A stretch of 64,000 nt of DNA from Gammaproteobacteria bacterium (GCA_003132025.1 PKWJ01000018.1:353341-417340), one strand, 5' to 3'; counted from the first letter of the stretch, positions 19,319 to 28,150 are shown. Notes: a model not told the origin generated them from the letters alone. Translations and numbers: made by a program.

Positions 19319-21463
19319 TCAGTCCTCGTTGTGTCCAAACAGGTAGCGAACGGTTACGCCCACGGTGCGCGGATCGCCGTTCTGGATGAAACGCTGGTTC
19401 GGAAAATTGGGCGGCACGTCGCCGAAATAGAAGCCCTGCACGGCATAGCGCTGGTCGAGCAGATTGCGCGACCAGACACTGGCCTGCCAGCCGCCGCGCT
19501 GGTAGCCGAGGCGCAGGTTCACCAGTTGATAGGCCTGCGCGACCTGGTCCTGACCGGCCGCGAAATAGAACCCATCGGTGGCCGAGGTGTCGATGCGCGC
19601 GAACAGGCCGTTCGGGTGCAGGTAGGACAGCGCGGCCGAGAATTGATACTCGGGCGCGAACGACTGCGCGCGACCGTCCAGCGCCAGGAGCGCCTGGCCG
19701 GGGCAGGCGATCGCCTGCGAGTCGTAGCCCAGATAACGGGTGTGCAGCAGCGCGGCGCTGCCGGAGAGCTGCCAGCGCGCACTGACCTGCCATTGACCCT
19801 GGCTCTCCAGGCCGTAGTTTTCGCCATGTGAGGCATTTTGCGTGAAGAACACGAACGTGGCCGGATTGTCCTGCTGCAGCTGGCAGGAGCTGTAGACCTG
19901 CATGTTCTCGCGCCGCATGTAGAACACATCACCCTGCCATTGCAGCGCCTTGTCGGCCGACTCGCGCTTCACGCCGCTCTCCAGGCTCCACAGGTACTCG
20001 GGCGCAAAGCGACGCTCGTCAGGCGGGATCTGGCTGCCGATGTTGAAGCCGCCGCCCTTGTAACCGCGCGCCAGGGTGGCGTAGAGACTCTGCTGCTGGC
20101 TGGTGCGCAGCGACCAGGACAGGTTGCCGCCGTACATCGTGTTGCGCTCGTCGGTAAACGGCCGCTCGACGTCGGCGCTGTCCTGATAATGAGCCAGGCG
20201 CTGCTCGACGCGCACCCCCAGCGTCAGGCTCGCCCGCTCACCGATGGCCGCGTCGAGCGAGCCATACAGGGCGGCGTTGCTGGCCTGGTAATCGCTATGC
20301 AGCAGGTTGAACCCGGTGCCGAGGACCTCGTCGTCCCAGGTGTCGAGCAGATTGTCGGACTCAGTCAGGCGCATGAAATACGCCCCGGCCAGCCAGCGCA
20401 TCCGTCCGAACAGCAGGTGATCCGCATCGCCGATCAGACGCAGGTCCTCGGCGATGGTGCTGCGCTCGCGCCGGTCCTGCTCGAAGTAGTCGTAGGGCGA
20501 GTAGCCGCAGCACGCCGCCCAGAACGCATCGTTGCCCCAATCCGCATCGAAGGAATAGACGATGTGCGAGTCGGCCGTGCTCGACACGCTGCGCAGCTCG
20601 CCGAAGCTGTCGCTGGTGAGCGTCAGCCGCAGCGACGCGCCGAGCGACTGCTGCGCATCGCGTCCCGGCTGATTCGACTGCGTCGTGAAGCTGTTGTCGA
20701 TCGACCAGGCGTCGTAGCCGTTGTTCAGATCCACGTCCATCAGCGCCAGGTCGGCCCGCAGCGCCGGGGTCAGCTGCCAGAAGAACTTGCCGCGCAGTGT
20801 GCCTTCATCGTAGCCGTTGGTGTTGTCGCGCTGCAGGTAAGCATTGAAGCGATAGCCATCGCTGCGGTACTGCTGGGCGGCCAGGCGCCAGCCGGCCTGA
20901 CCGTCGTCCAGGCTGTCCCCGAGCGCCACGCCGCCGGCGCGGGTGCCGTAGTCGCCGACCGTGGCCTCGCCCAGCAGCGAGAACTCCGGCGTCGGGTCCT
21001 CGGTCCGCACGTTGATCAGACCGGCCAGCGCATTGGCGCCGTAGATCGTGCCCTGCGGACCGCGCAGCACCTCGATCTGCCGGGTATCGAACAGCGTCGC
21101 CGGCATGCCGACTCCCGAGAAGTCGATGTCGTCGATCAGGAATCCGACGGAAGGGTTGGGTGCGCCCTGGTATTGCTCCACCTCACCGATGCCGCGCATC
21201 AGGAAAAACCGCGGCCTCGAGCTGCCGCTGGCCCAGCTCAGATTCGGGATCATCGCCAGCACATCCTCGAAATGCTGCACCCCCGCGGCCTGCAGCGTCG
21301 CGGCATCCAGCACCGTCACACTCTGCGGCAGGTCGGCCGCGCTGCTGTCGCGCAGACTTGCGGTAATGACGATTTCCTGCAGCGAGTCGTCGGCCGCCGC
21401 GATGCCCGATAGGACGGCACACACGGCCGCCAGCGGCCACCAGCCAGTGCGATGCGATTTCAT
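19319..21463 (-). CDS. TonB-dependent outer-membrane receptor, TPP-riboswitch controlled
   Basis: Outer-membrane active transporter of 714 residues. An N-terminal signal peptide (MKSHRTGWWPLAAVCAVLSG) leads to a TonB-box-like QEIVITA and a plug domain (LPQSVTVLDAATL, LRGPQGTIYGANALAGLINV), then a beta-barrel ending in a terminal strand VGVTVRYLFG. The TPP riboswitch in its leader and the pnuT-type permease downstream indicate thiamine or a thiamine precursor as the substrate. This is the first gene of the operon, starting at an ATG 8 bases after the riboswitch end. Confidence 0.9.
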   Translation of the reverse strand: MKSHRTGWWPLAAVCAVLSGIAAADDSLQEIVITASLRDSSAADLPQSVTVLDAATLQAAGVQHFEDVLAMIPNLSWASGSSRPRFFLMRGIGEVEQYQGAPNPSVGFLIDDIDFSGVGMPATLFDTRQIEVLRGPQGTIYGANALAGLINVRTEDPTPEFSLLGEATVGDYGTRAGGVALGDSLDDGQAGWRLAAQQYRSDGYRFNAYLQRDNTNGYDEGTLRGKFFWQLTPALRADLALMDVDLNNGYDAWSIDNSFTTQSNQPGRDAQQSLGASLRLTLTSDSFGELRSVSSTADSHIVYSFDADWGNDAFWAACCGYSPYDYFEQDRRERSTIAEDLRLIGDADHLLFGRMRWLAGAYFMRLTESDNLLDTWDDEVLGTGFNLLHSDYQASNAALYGSLDAAIGERASLTLGVRVEQRLAHYQDSADVERPFTDERNTMYGGNLSWSLRTSQQQSLYATLARGYKGGGFNIGSQIPPDERRFAPEYLWSLESGVKRESADKALQWQGDVFYMRRENMQVYSSCQLQQDNPATFVFFTQNASHGENYGLESQGQWQVSARWQLSGSAALLHTRYLGYDSQAIACPGQALLALDGRAQSFAPEYQFSAALSYLHPNGLFARIDTSATDGFYFAAGQDQVAQAYQLVNLRLGYQRGGWQASVWSRNLLDQRYAVQGFYFGDVPPNFPNQRFIQNGDPRTVGVTVRYLFGHNED

Positions 21464-21470
21464 TCCTGCT

Positions 21471-21548
21471 CCCTACGCCGGTACTAACCGGATCAGGTTC
21501 AACGGGTTCGCCGACAGTCGGCATCTCAGGTCCGTTCCGGACCACCCC
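21471..21548 (-). promoter_or_regulatory. TPP (thi-box) riboswitch
   Basis: Read on the minus strand, the leader has GGGGTG at its 5' end, then ACCTGAGA, a short variable stem, GAACCTGATCCGGTTAGTAC and CGGCGTAGGGA. The ACCTGAGA box, the ACCTGATCCGGTTAGTAC box and the closing GGGGTG/GTAGGGA region are the conserved parts of the THI element. The end of the element abuts the ribosome-binding region and ATG of the receptor gene, so it probably blocks translation when TPP is bound. Confidence 0.93.
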
Positions 21549-21564
21549 AAGGTTTGCGCGGCAA

Positions 21565-21593
21565 ACTATCGAAGAAACCCCGGACGATTGCAA
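21565..21593 (-). promoter_or_regulatory. Probable sigma-70 promoter of the thiamine operon
   Basis: On the minus strand TTGCAA (21588-21593) is followed by 17 bases and GATAGT (21565-21570). The spacing is ideal and a start point a few bases later would fall just before the riboswitch. The -10 is only a moderate match. Confidence 0.5.
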
Positions 21594-21642
21594 GCGGCCG
21601 GCGACGCGGCGCCGTTACAATCGACCCACCAGGAGTCACACC

Positions 21643-22575
21643 ATGGGCAACGGCGTCCGCGTTTTCCAGGTCGATGCGTTCACGGCACGGCGCTTCAGCG
21701 GCAATCCGGCCGGGGTGGTACTCGACGCCGACGCGCTGTCCGCCGACGACATGCAGGCGTTGGCACGCGAGCTGAACAATGGCGATACGGCGTTTGTGTT
21801 GCGGCCGGACGCAGACGACCACGACCTGAGGCTGCGCTTCTTTACCCCGCGCCGTGAGGTGGCTTTCGTGGGTCATGCAACGCTCGCCGCCCATGCCGTG
21901 CTCGCGACTCTGAAGCTCGAACCTAAACGCCGCCAGAAGCAGAGCAACGGCATCATCGAAGTCGATTCGATCGCCGGCGCTTCACCGCCGCGGATCGCGA
22001 TTCATCTGCCGCCGCCGACACTGCGGCGCACTCTCAACGAGCCTGAGCTGTCGGCCGTGCTCGAGGCGCTGGGCCTGACGCGTGCCGAGCTGGATGCGCG
22101 CTGTCCGCCGACGCTGGGCGGGGAAAGCGGTACCCGGCTGCTGCTCGGAGTCGAACACGGCACAACGCTGGCACGCCTGCGGCCCGATCTGGCGCGCTTG
22201 ACCGCGTTGTCGGAGCAGCTCGGCGCGCCGGGGTATTTTCTATTCTCGTGCCAGCCGACACTTGCCGACGTCTACACCGAGGCGCGCATGTTCTGCCCGG
22301 CGCTTGGATTCCCCGAGGACCCGGTGAGCGGTAACGCCCATGCGATGCTCGGCGTCTACCTGCTGCATCAGGGCATCATCGGTCCGCCGCGGGCGCCGCC
22401 GTCGCGGACCGCCGCGCCGCATGTCAGTACGATCGAGTTCAGCGGCGCCCAGGGCCACCATCTGGGCCGTCCCGGCCGTGTCACCGTGGCACTGAACCTG
22501 GAGCGGCAATTATTGCAATCGGTCACCGTGGTCGGCGAGGCGGTGGTGGTGTTTGAGGCAGCGCTGGAGTTTTAA
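21643..22575 (+). CDS. PhzF family epimerase/isomerase-like protein
   Basis: Protein of the PhzF/diaminopimelate epimerase-like fold, 310 residues, two similar halves. The N-terminal VFQVDAFTARRFSGNPAGVV and the middle CPALGFPEDPVSGNAHAML are the family signatures. The residue usually Glu in the active-site NxxETAFV position is Asp here (NNGDTAFVL), which may alter or weaken the reaction. No phenazine genes are nearby, so this is one of the many PhzF-like proteins of unknown role. It lies divergent from the thiamine operon. Confidence 0.85.
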   Translation: MGNGVRVFQVDAFTARRFSGNPAGVVLDADALSADDMQALARELNNGDTAFVLRPDADDHDLRLRFFTPRREVAFVGHATLAAHAVLATLKLEPKRRQKQSNGIIEVDSIAGASPPRIAIHLPPPTLRRTLNEPELSAVLEALGLTRAELDARCPPTLGGESGTRLLLGVEHGTTLARLRPDLARLTALSEQLGAPGYFLFSCQPTLADVYTEARMFCPALGFPEDPVSGNAHAMLGVYLLHQGIIGPPRAPPSRTAAPHVSTIEFSGAQGHHLGRPGRVTVALNLERQLLQSVTVVGEAVVVFEAALEF

Positions 22576-22627
22576 GCGCGGTGCACGCTGCCTGGATCGT
22601 CCGCGACATTCTCTTTAGCATTGCGCC

Positions 22628-23608
22628 ATGGCCAAGAGTGAACAATGGGAGCTGCCCGAGGCGCTGCGGCCGCAGCAGAGCCGATTCGGTTTCGACCTGA
22701 GCGCGACTTACGGTTCGGTGGTGCTGGTACACACCGAAGCCAGCGAAGACGGCTATACCGCTCAGTTTCTCGGCACCGAGCGGCTGGGCTCTGGCGTGGT
22801 CATCCGCAGTGCAGAACGCAAGCTGGTGCTGACGATCGGCTACCTGATCACCGAGGCCGAGTCGATCTGGCTCACGACCCTCGACGGCAAGGTGGTTGAG
22901 GCCTGCCCGCTGGCGTACGACCAGGTCAGCGGTTTCGGACTGGTGCTGCCGCTCGGCACGCTCGAGGCCCCGGCCATCGAGCGCGGGTCGGCCGCTTCGC
23001 TCGCGCTCGGCGACCGCGTGCTGGTGGTGGGCCAGGGCGGGGAACGCCATTCGCTCGAAGCGCAATTGATCGCGCGCCGCGAGTTCGCCGGCTACTGGGA
23101 GTACCTGCTGGACGAGGCTTTGTTCACCGCCCCGCCGCATCCGCAGTGGGGCGGCACGGCGCTGATCGGCACCGACGGCCTGCTGCTGGGCATCGGTTCG
23201 CTGTTCGTGCAGGAATCCCTGGCGCAGGAAGGTTTCGATGCCAACATGTTCGTGCCGATCGATCTGCTCGAACCGGTGCTCGAGGACATGATCGAGCTCG
23301 GCCGGCCGCGGCGCACCCCGCGTCCCTGGCTGGGTCTGTACACCGCCGAACAGGCCGATCACATCCTGGTTGCCGGCCTCACGCGCGATGGGCCGGCGCA
23401 CCGCGCCGGGGTGCGCCTCGGCGACATCATCGTCGAGGCCGCCGGACATCGTGTCACTTCATTGCCGCATTTTTTCCGCAGCGTCTGGAACAGCGGGGCC
23501 GCCGGCGTCGAGGTGGCTCTAAAACTCATGCGTAGCGGCGAAGCCGTGCACGCGCTGCTGCGATCGGCCAATCGCGACGACTTTCTGAAGAAACCGCCCA
23601 GGCACTAG
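22628..23608 (+). CDS. HtrA/S1C-like protein with PDZ domain, catalytic residues lost
   Basis: A trypsin-like S1C fold (about residues 20-215) followed by a PDZ domain (about 235-320, DGPAHRAGVRLGDIIVEAAG). 326 residues with no signal peptide, so probably cytoplasmic. The triad is missing: the block usually LTNAHVV reads LTIGYLI (no His), the Asp region reads VSGFGLVLPL, and the GNSGGP-type nucleophile site reads PQWGGTALIG (no Ser). It therefore looks like a pseudoprotease that may bind but not cut its target. Its stop shares a CTAG with the convergent downstream gene. Confidence 0.82.
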   Translation: MAKSEQWELPEALRPQQSRFGFDLSATYGSVVLVHTEASEDGYTAQFLGTERLGSGVVIRSAERKLVLTIGYLITEAESIWLTTLDGKVVEACPLAYDQVSGFGLVLPLGTLEAPAIERGSAASLALGDRVLVVGQGGERHSLEAQLIARREFAGYWEYLLDEALFTAPPHPQWGGTALIGTDGLLLGIGSLFVQESLAQEGFDANMFVPIDLLEPVLEDMIELGRPRRTPRPWLGLYTAEQADHILVAGLTRDGPAHRAGVRLGDIIVEAAGHRVTSLPHFFRSVWNSGAAGVEVALKLMRSGEAVHALLRSANRDDFLKKPPRH

Positions 23609-24156
23609 CTGGTCGCCGGACCCGGCGGGTGCGGACGCAGCAATGCGCGGTAGGACTGCATGCGTGCACGGTAATGCGCCGCAGCCTGGGCGATCATCGC
23701 CAGGTCATCGGTAGTCGCCCGGCGCACCAGCGTGGCCGGCGCGCCCATCATTACCGAGCCGTCGGGGATTGCGCGATCCGGCGGCACCAGTGAACCGGCG
23801 GCGATGATGCAGTGGCTGCCGATGCGGGCCCGATCGAGCACGATCGCGCCATTGCCGATCAGTGATTCATCACCGATCAGGCAGCTGTGCAGCATCACCA
23901 TGTGACCGACACTGACCTCACGCCCGACGATCGTGGGCGAACCGGCGTCGGCGTGGATGACGCTGCCGTCCTGCACGTTACTGCCGCTGCCGATATCGAT
24001 GCGCTCGTCGTCGGCGCGCAATACGCAGTTGAACCACAGGCTGGCACCTGCGCCAAGTACCACCGATCCGATCACCTGCGCGCCGGGAGCGATGTAGAAA
24101 TCATCACCGGCGGTCACCAGCCGCCGCTCGCCCAACGTGTAAATCCCTGAACTCAT
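23605..24156 (-). CDS. Gamma-carbonic-anhydrase-like hexapeptide repeat protein (YrdA/PaaY type)
   Basis: Left-handed beta-helix protein of 183 residues built from isoleucine-patch hexapeptide repeats (for example IGSVVLGAGASLWFNCVLRADD). Metal-ligand His residues are visible in VIHADAG and VGHMVMLHSC, as in gamma-class carbonic anhydrases. Whether it has carbonic anhydrase activity is not clear; many of these proteins have other or unknown roles. The ATG overlaps the stop codon of the upstream MFS gene as ATGA. Its stop codon TAG lies in the same CTAG as the stop of the convergent S1C-like gene. Confidence 0.85.
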   Translation of the reverse strand: MSSGIYTLGERRLVTAGDDFYIAPGAQVIGSVVLGAGASLWFNCVLRADDERIDIGSGSNVQDGSVIHADAGSPTIVGREVSVGHMVMLHSCLIGDESLIGNGAIVLDRARIGSHCIIAAGSLVPPDRAIPDGSVMMGAPATLVRRATTDDLAMIAQAAAHYRARMQSYRALLRPHPPGPATS

Positions 24157-25388
24157 CGTATCCCCCGTTGGCGGTCAGCGGGATCCCCTGCCCGCGCCTG
24201 TGCCGCGTGCGCTCGGCGCACCCCGAGAATGCACCACAGCGCCTGCAAGGTCACGAGGCCAGCGAGCAGGAACGGCGCGTTGACTCCCACGTGCATGTAG
24301 GTCGGACCGGACGCGAACGGCGCGATCACGCGCGCCAGCGAGGTGCCCGACTGGTAAGTACCCATGACCGCACCCCGGTTGTGTGGCTGCCCCTCGCGTG
24401 AGGCAAGTGCCGAAGCACTCGGGCCGAACAGGCCGACCCCGAGCCCGCAGGCCATCAAGCCGATGATCGCCACCGGCAGCGGGCCACCGAAGGCGACGCT
24501 GCTGATTCCGGCAGCCATAAAGAGAATCCCTCCGATCGCGAGCCGGATTTCGCCCAATCGCGGTGCCAGTATCCGCATCAATCCGCCCTGCATGCCGACC
24601 GCCACGATCGCGAGCGCGAACAGCGCCATGCCGACCGTGCGCGGTCCAACGTGATAGCGGTCCATGGCCCAGATCGCAAAGATCGATTCCAGGGTGGACT
24701 GCGAAAACGTCACCAGCAATGTGGCAAGCGTCAGCCAGCGCAGCGCCGGCAACATGCGCAGCAGCTGCCAGGCGTGCGCTCGCCGGGTGCTCGCGCTATG
24801 CGCCAGCCGGTGTTGCGCGGTGTTGCTCTCGGGCAGAATGAACAACACCAGCAGCATCGCCAGCACGCTCAGCGATGCCGACACCAGCGCCGGCCGAAGA
24901 AAACTTACCGTCTGCATCCGCTCGCCCGCCAGCGCGCCACCGATCGCCGGGCCGAGCATGAAACCGATACCGATGGCCGCACCCACCGCCCCCATGGTGG
25001 CGGCGCGATTCGCCGGCTTGCTGATGTCGGAGGCATAGGCCATGGCGGCCGACAGATTGCCAGCCATGGCGCCGGCCAGCGCTCGCGCAATGAACAGCGT
25101 CGCGAGGGAATGCGCGAACGCCAGCATCACGTAGGAAGCGCAGGCGCCGAGCATGCTGGTGAGCAGGATCGGCCGCCGGCCCCAGCGATCGCTCAGGCGC
25201 CCCCACAGCGGCGCGGCCAGCAGCTGGCTGGCCGAATAGATTCCGAGGATCCAGGTATTGAGGGTCGGCGTGGCCCCGAACTGCACCGCCATATATGGAA
25301 TCAGCGGGATCAGGATGCCGAATCCGAGCACATCGATCACACAGACGATGCACAGCGCCAGTAACGGCTTTAGCCTGCTGCCGGTCAT
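24153..25388 (-). CDS. MFS efflux transporter, tetracycline-resistance-like (DHA1)
   Basis: Twelve-helix major facilitator protein of 411 residues. The DHA1 motif A is seen in LWGRLSDRWGRRPILL after helix 2, and motif C-like glycine-rich sequence AAIGIGFMLGPAIGGAL lies in helix 5. It starts IVCVIDVLGFGILIPLIPYM, typical of TetA-like and multidrug exporters. The substrate is unknown. It is 13 bases downstream of the beta-lactamase-fold gene and overlaps the carbonic-anhydrase-like gene by four bases, forming a likely four-gene operon with the ABC protein. Confidence 0.87.
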   Translation of the reverse strand: MTGSRLKPLLALCIVCVIDVLGFGILIPLIPYMAVQFGATPTLNTWILGIYSASQLLAAPLWGRLSDRWGRRPILLTSMLGACASYVMLAFAHSLATLFIARALAGAMAGNLSAAMAYASDISKPANRAATMGAVGAAIGIGFMLGPAIGGALAGERMQTVSFLRPALVSASLSVLAMLLVLFILPESNTAQHRLAHSASTRRAHAWQLLRMLPALRWLTLATLLVTFSQSTLESIFAIWAMDRYHVGPRTVGMALFALAIVAVGMQGGLMRILAPRLGEIRLAIGGILFMAAGISSVAFGGPLPVAIIGLMACGLGVGLFGPSASALASREGQPHNRGAVMGTYQSGTSLARVIAPFASGPTYMHVGVNAPFLLAGLVTLQALWCILGVRRAHAAQARAGDPADRQRGIR

Positions 25389-25401
25389 CTGTCGTGGCGG
25401 A

Positions 25402-26340
25402 TCAATGTCCGGGCACCAGCTGCTGCAACTGCGAACCCACGCTGCGCTGCGCCGGCCGCTCCGACAGTGCTCGTATCACCAGATTGGGCAGGCGCGTCTC
25501 GTCCCACCAGGGCGACGCCGGGGATTTGGAACCGAACAGCAGCGCCAGCCGCAGTGTCGGAATCACCCACAGCCGCCAGCGTCCCGGCCCGCGAAGAAAC
25601 AACAGCCCTTCGGCCGCGAACGGCTCGGCGCCGTGCGCCGCGGCGGCGAGTTCGACACCGAAGCCGGCGGTGCCGTCGGCGGATGTCGGACGCCGCATGC
25701 GCTCCACCCAGCCCGATGGCACCACCGCCTTGCCCTCGAAATTTCCGTCATCCAGCAGCACCATGGCGACCCGCAGCCAATCCTGCACGCGCGCATGGAA
25801 GCAACAGTCGGCCGGCGCCGTGGCGCCGGCGGCGGGCAACGCGATCCAGGCCGCCGCGGCATTGAGCCGACGCCACAGGCGCAGCGACAGGTAGTCGGGA
25901 TAGCTCTGCCCGGTGCCGGCCTCGATCGCCGCGCGCAGCTGCGCCGCATCGAAACCGGTCAGCGATGGCATCGCCAGTCGTCCATCGTGCGCCGCGATTC
26001 CCGCGCTCAGCGCCAGCAGCGACTGCGCGAAGGCACCCGAGTCGATCATGGTGTTGGCATCAACGCCATGGCCATAGCGCTCATAGACGATGTAGTCATG
26101 GCGCACGACGATCATCACCTGCAGGCCCTCGGCCGCCGCATCGCTGCTGGCCGCCTCGAGCGCGGCGGCGTCGAGATGTTCCTGCTGCGGCGGCACGCGC
26201 GGCAGGCCGCCGGCATCGCCGCCGTTGACCACTACGCGCGGACCGGACCATTGTCGTGCCGCGTTGGCCCACCACAGCAGCGCAGCGGCCGCACCCAGCG
26301 CGACGACGACGCCGACGATCAACGCCGTTCGGAATTTCAT
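25402..26340 (-). CDS. Beta-lactamase-fold (serine hydrolase-like) protein, active site degenerate
   Basis: A 312-residue protein with an N-terminal membrane helix (ALIVGVVVALGAAAALLWW), then a domain resembling beta-lactamase/class C serine hydrolases (LQVMIVVRHDYIVYERYGHG, AQDWLR-like and PSGWVERMRRPTSADGTAGFGV blocks). The SxxK catalytic motif is not kept: the corresponding stretch reads DSGAFAQSL with no Lys. It is therefore likely a non-catalytic or altered member. The ATG overlaps the stop of the upstream ABC gene as ATGA, so the two are translationally coupled. Confidence 0.62.
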   Translation of the reverse strand: MKFRTALIVGVVVALGAAAALLWWANAARQWSGPRVVVNGGDAGGLPRVPPQQEHLDAAALEAASSDAAAEGLQVMIVVRHDYIVYERYGHGVDANTMIDSGAFAQSLLALSAGIAAHDGRLAMPSLTGFDAAQLRAAIEAGTGQSYPDYLSLRLWRRLNAAAAWIALPAAGATAPADCCFHARVQDWLRVAMVLLDDGNFEGKAVVPSGWVERMRRPTSADGTAGFGVELAAAAHGAEPFAAEGLLFLRGPGRWRLWVIPTLRLALLFGSKSPASPWWDETRLPNLVIRALSERPAQRSVGSQLQQLVPGH

Positions 26341-27875
26341 GCTCGACGCTTGGTGCGCGCGGCGCCCGACCGCCGGAGCGGGCCGCAATAAACCACCCGC
26401 GAGCCGGCAAGCTCGAGTTCGTGCGTGGCGCCGCGCGGCCATTCGTCACGATGATGCGTCGCTATCACTACGGTGACACCGCAATCCCAAGCTCGTTGCA
26501 CCAGCGTTCGCAAACTGGCGCGCGTAGCTGCGTCCACTCCCGCATGCGGCTCATCGAGCAACAGCATAGCAGGCCGCTGCACCAGTGCGCGCGCGAACAG
26601 CACGCGTCGCAGCTGTCCGTAGGACAACTCGCGTATTGGTCGCGCAGCCAGCGCGACGGCTGCCACCTGGCGCAGCGCGCGCGTGGCACGAGACCGTTGC
26701 GCGACGCTCAGCTTTGCATTCAAGCCAACGCTGGCATGCAGTCCCGAGGCCACCACCTCCTCGACGCGCAGATAGCGTGGCTGCAGCGTTTGCAGCTCCG
26801 GGGTCACCAACCCGACGCGACGCTTGAAAAGATGCAGCGGCACACCGCTGACAATGCCGGCACGGGCGATCGAGCCAGCGCTGGCCGGACTGAGATCGCC
26901 GTGCAGCAGCTGGATAAAGCTCGACTTGCCGCTGCCGTTGGCGCCGTGCACCACCCAGCAATCGCCACGGCGAATCTGCAGCGTGACGTCGCGCAGAGCC
27001 ACGACTCCGTCACGCCACACCGACGCATGGCGCAGCGCGACCAGCGTAGCGGCGGCGGTGCGGCGGCCCGCAGCAACAGCCGACGCCGTCATAGTGCGCG
27101 CCATGCGCGACGCGCGCAGCGCGCGCGGCACGCGGCGCGCACGCCGGTCGAGGCGGGTTTGCCTAGTGACACGCCCGGCCTGCAGGCGACACAGGTGGGT
27201 CGCGGACGGCGGAATGTCCTCGGCGCGATGCGACGCCAGCACCCATGGCAGCGAGGATCGACTCAGCACGGACAGACAATGCTGCACGCGTGCGCGATTG
27301 ACGGCATCCAGCCCGTTGAACGGTTCATCCAACAGCAGCAGCTTCGGCCGCCATGCGAGCGCACGCGCCAGCAGTACCAGGCGGCGCTGGCCGTACGACA
27401 ACGTCAGAAAGCGGCGACGCGCGAGCGCTTCGATCCGCAGCCGGCGCAGCAGGCGCCCGATGCGTTGCCGATCCGGCGGCGTGAGCGCAGCGAGCGGAAT
27501 GTCGGTGCGATACAGGCCGGTACCGACGATAGCCTCGACGCGATGATTCCATGCGTAGTGTTCATATCGGTCCTGCCGTTCCGCGCCCAGGTAGGCAATT
27601 TCCTGCTTGACACCGTACGGATCCTCGAAGCTCTCGCCACGCAGGTGGTAGCGCCGCGTCGGTGCGGCGGCGGGGCTCGGCCACACGTCACCGGCCAACA
27701 GCTTCAGCAGTTGGGTTTTGCCGGAACCGTTCGGGCCGATGAGCACCCAGCGCTGCCCGGGGCGGATGCGCCAGTCGATGCCGCGCAGCACCGGCTCGCC
27801 CCCCAGCGCCAGGCGCACGTTGCGCAGATCGACACTGATGAACCGCGCGCGCCGGCGCGGGCGCTTGGCAGGCAA
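26337..27875 (-). CDS. Double ABC ATPase, ModF-like
   Basis: A 512-residue soluble protein with two ABC domains in tandem. Domain 1 has Walker A GPNGSGKTQLLKLL, signature LSYGQRRLVLLARAL and Walker B LLLLDEPFNGLDAV. Domain 2 has GANGSGKSSFIQLL, LSYGQLRRVLFARAL and MLLLDEPHAGVDAA. There is no transmembrane part. The LSYGQ signatures and the tandem layout resemble ModF of the molybdate cluster, but no mod permease is nearby, so the substrate and partner are unknown. Confidence 0.85.
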   Translation of the reverse strand: MPAKRPRRRARFISVDLRNVRLALGGEPVLRGIDWRIRPGQRWVLIGPNGSGKTQLLKLLAGDVWPSPAAAPTRRYHLRGESFEDPYGVKQEIAYLGAERQDRYEHYAWNHRVEAIVGTGLYRTDIPLAALTPPDRQRIGRLLRRLRIEALARRRFLTLSYGQRRLVLLARALAWRPKLLLLDEPFNGLDAVNRARVQHCLSVLSRSSLPWVLASHRAEDIPPSATHLCRLQAGRVTRQTRLDRRARRVPRALRASRMARTMTASAVAAGRRTAAATLVALRHASVWRDGVVALRDVTLQIRRGDCWVVHGANGSGKSSFIQLLHGDLSPASAGSIARAGIVSGVPLHLFKRRVGLVTPELQTLQPRYLRVEEVVASGLHASVGLNAKLSVAQRSRATRALRQVAAVALAARPIRELSYGQLRRVLFARALVQRPAMLLLDEPHAGVDAATRASLRTLVQRAWDCGVTVVIATHHRDEWPRGATHELELAGSRVVYCGPLRRSGAARTKRRA

Positions 27876-27971
27876 AGCCGCGGCATCCCCTGGGGTCCTT
27901 TATTCGGACCTTCACTTTAGCATCGCAGGCGCAGGCGCAAGCTGAGGCGCCCAGCGCAGCGGCGTCAGGGC

Positions 27972-28040
27972 AAAAAAAAACGCTGCCGACATTCGGCGCT
28001 CACCGCGGGGGGTGTGAGATGAGCGCTACTGCCGGCAGCG
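27972..28040 (-). terminator. Strong intrinsic terminator, minus strand
   Basis: On the minus strand CGCTGCCG (complement of 28033-28040) pairs with CGGCAGCG at 27981-27988. An inner helix pairs AGCGCTCA with TGAGCGC, followed by a run of nine T (27972-27980). The T-tract lies after the stem only when read leftward, so it ends a transcript coming from the right, upstream of the ABC gene. Confidence 0.88.
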
Positions 28041-28150
28041 TTGCCGTTGGCCTAAATCAGGCCGCACTTGCAGACGAAACCGCCTGTTGCCTAGAGCAAT
28101 GCAACCCATATGCCAGCCCTTCGTCGGTCCGCATTGCCGCCAATCAAGGC
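27972..28150 (-). ncRNA. Candidate small RNA ended by the terminator
   Basis: The terminator needs a transcript to stop, but no convincing minus-strand gene lies just upstream of it. An AT-rich patch reading TTGATAATTATGGTAAAA on the minus strand (about 28156-28184) could hold a promoter, giving an RNA of roughly 170-180 bases. The -10 is poor, and I found no match to a known sRNA family by eye. A coding alternative exists: a minus-strand ATG reading MVKITNC that ends inside the terminator stem. Confidence 0.3.

Noticed and set aside
19838-21412. Plus-strand 524-codon frame opposite the TonB-dependent receptor
   Set aside because: No motif or signal sequence; the minus-strand receptor with riboswitch explains the region.
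26256-27920. Plus-strand 554-codon frame opposite the ABC ATPase
   Set aside because: The minus strand shows two complete ABC domains with all motifs; the plus frame has none.
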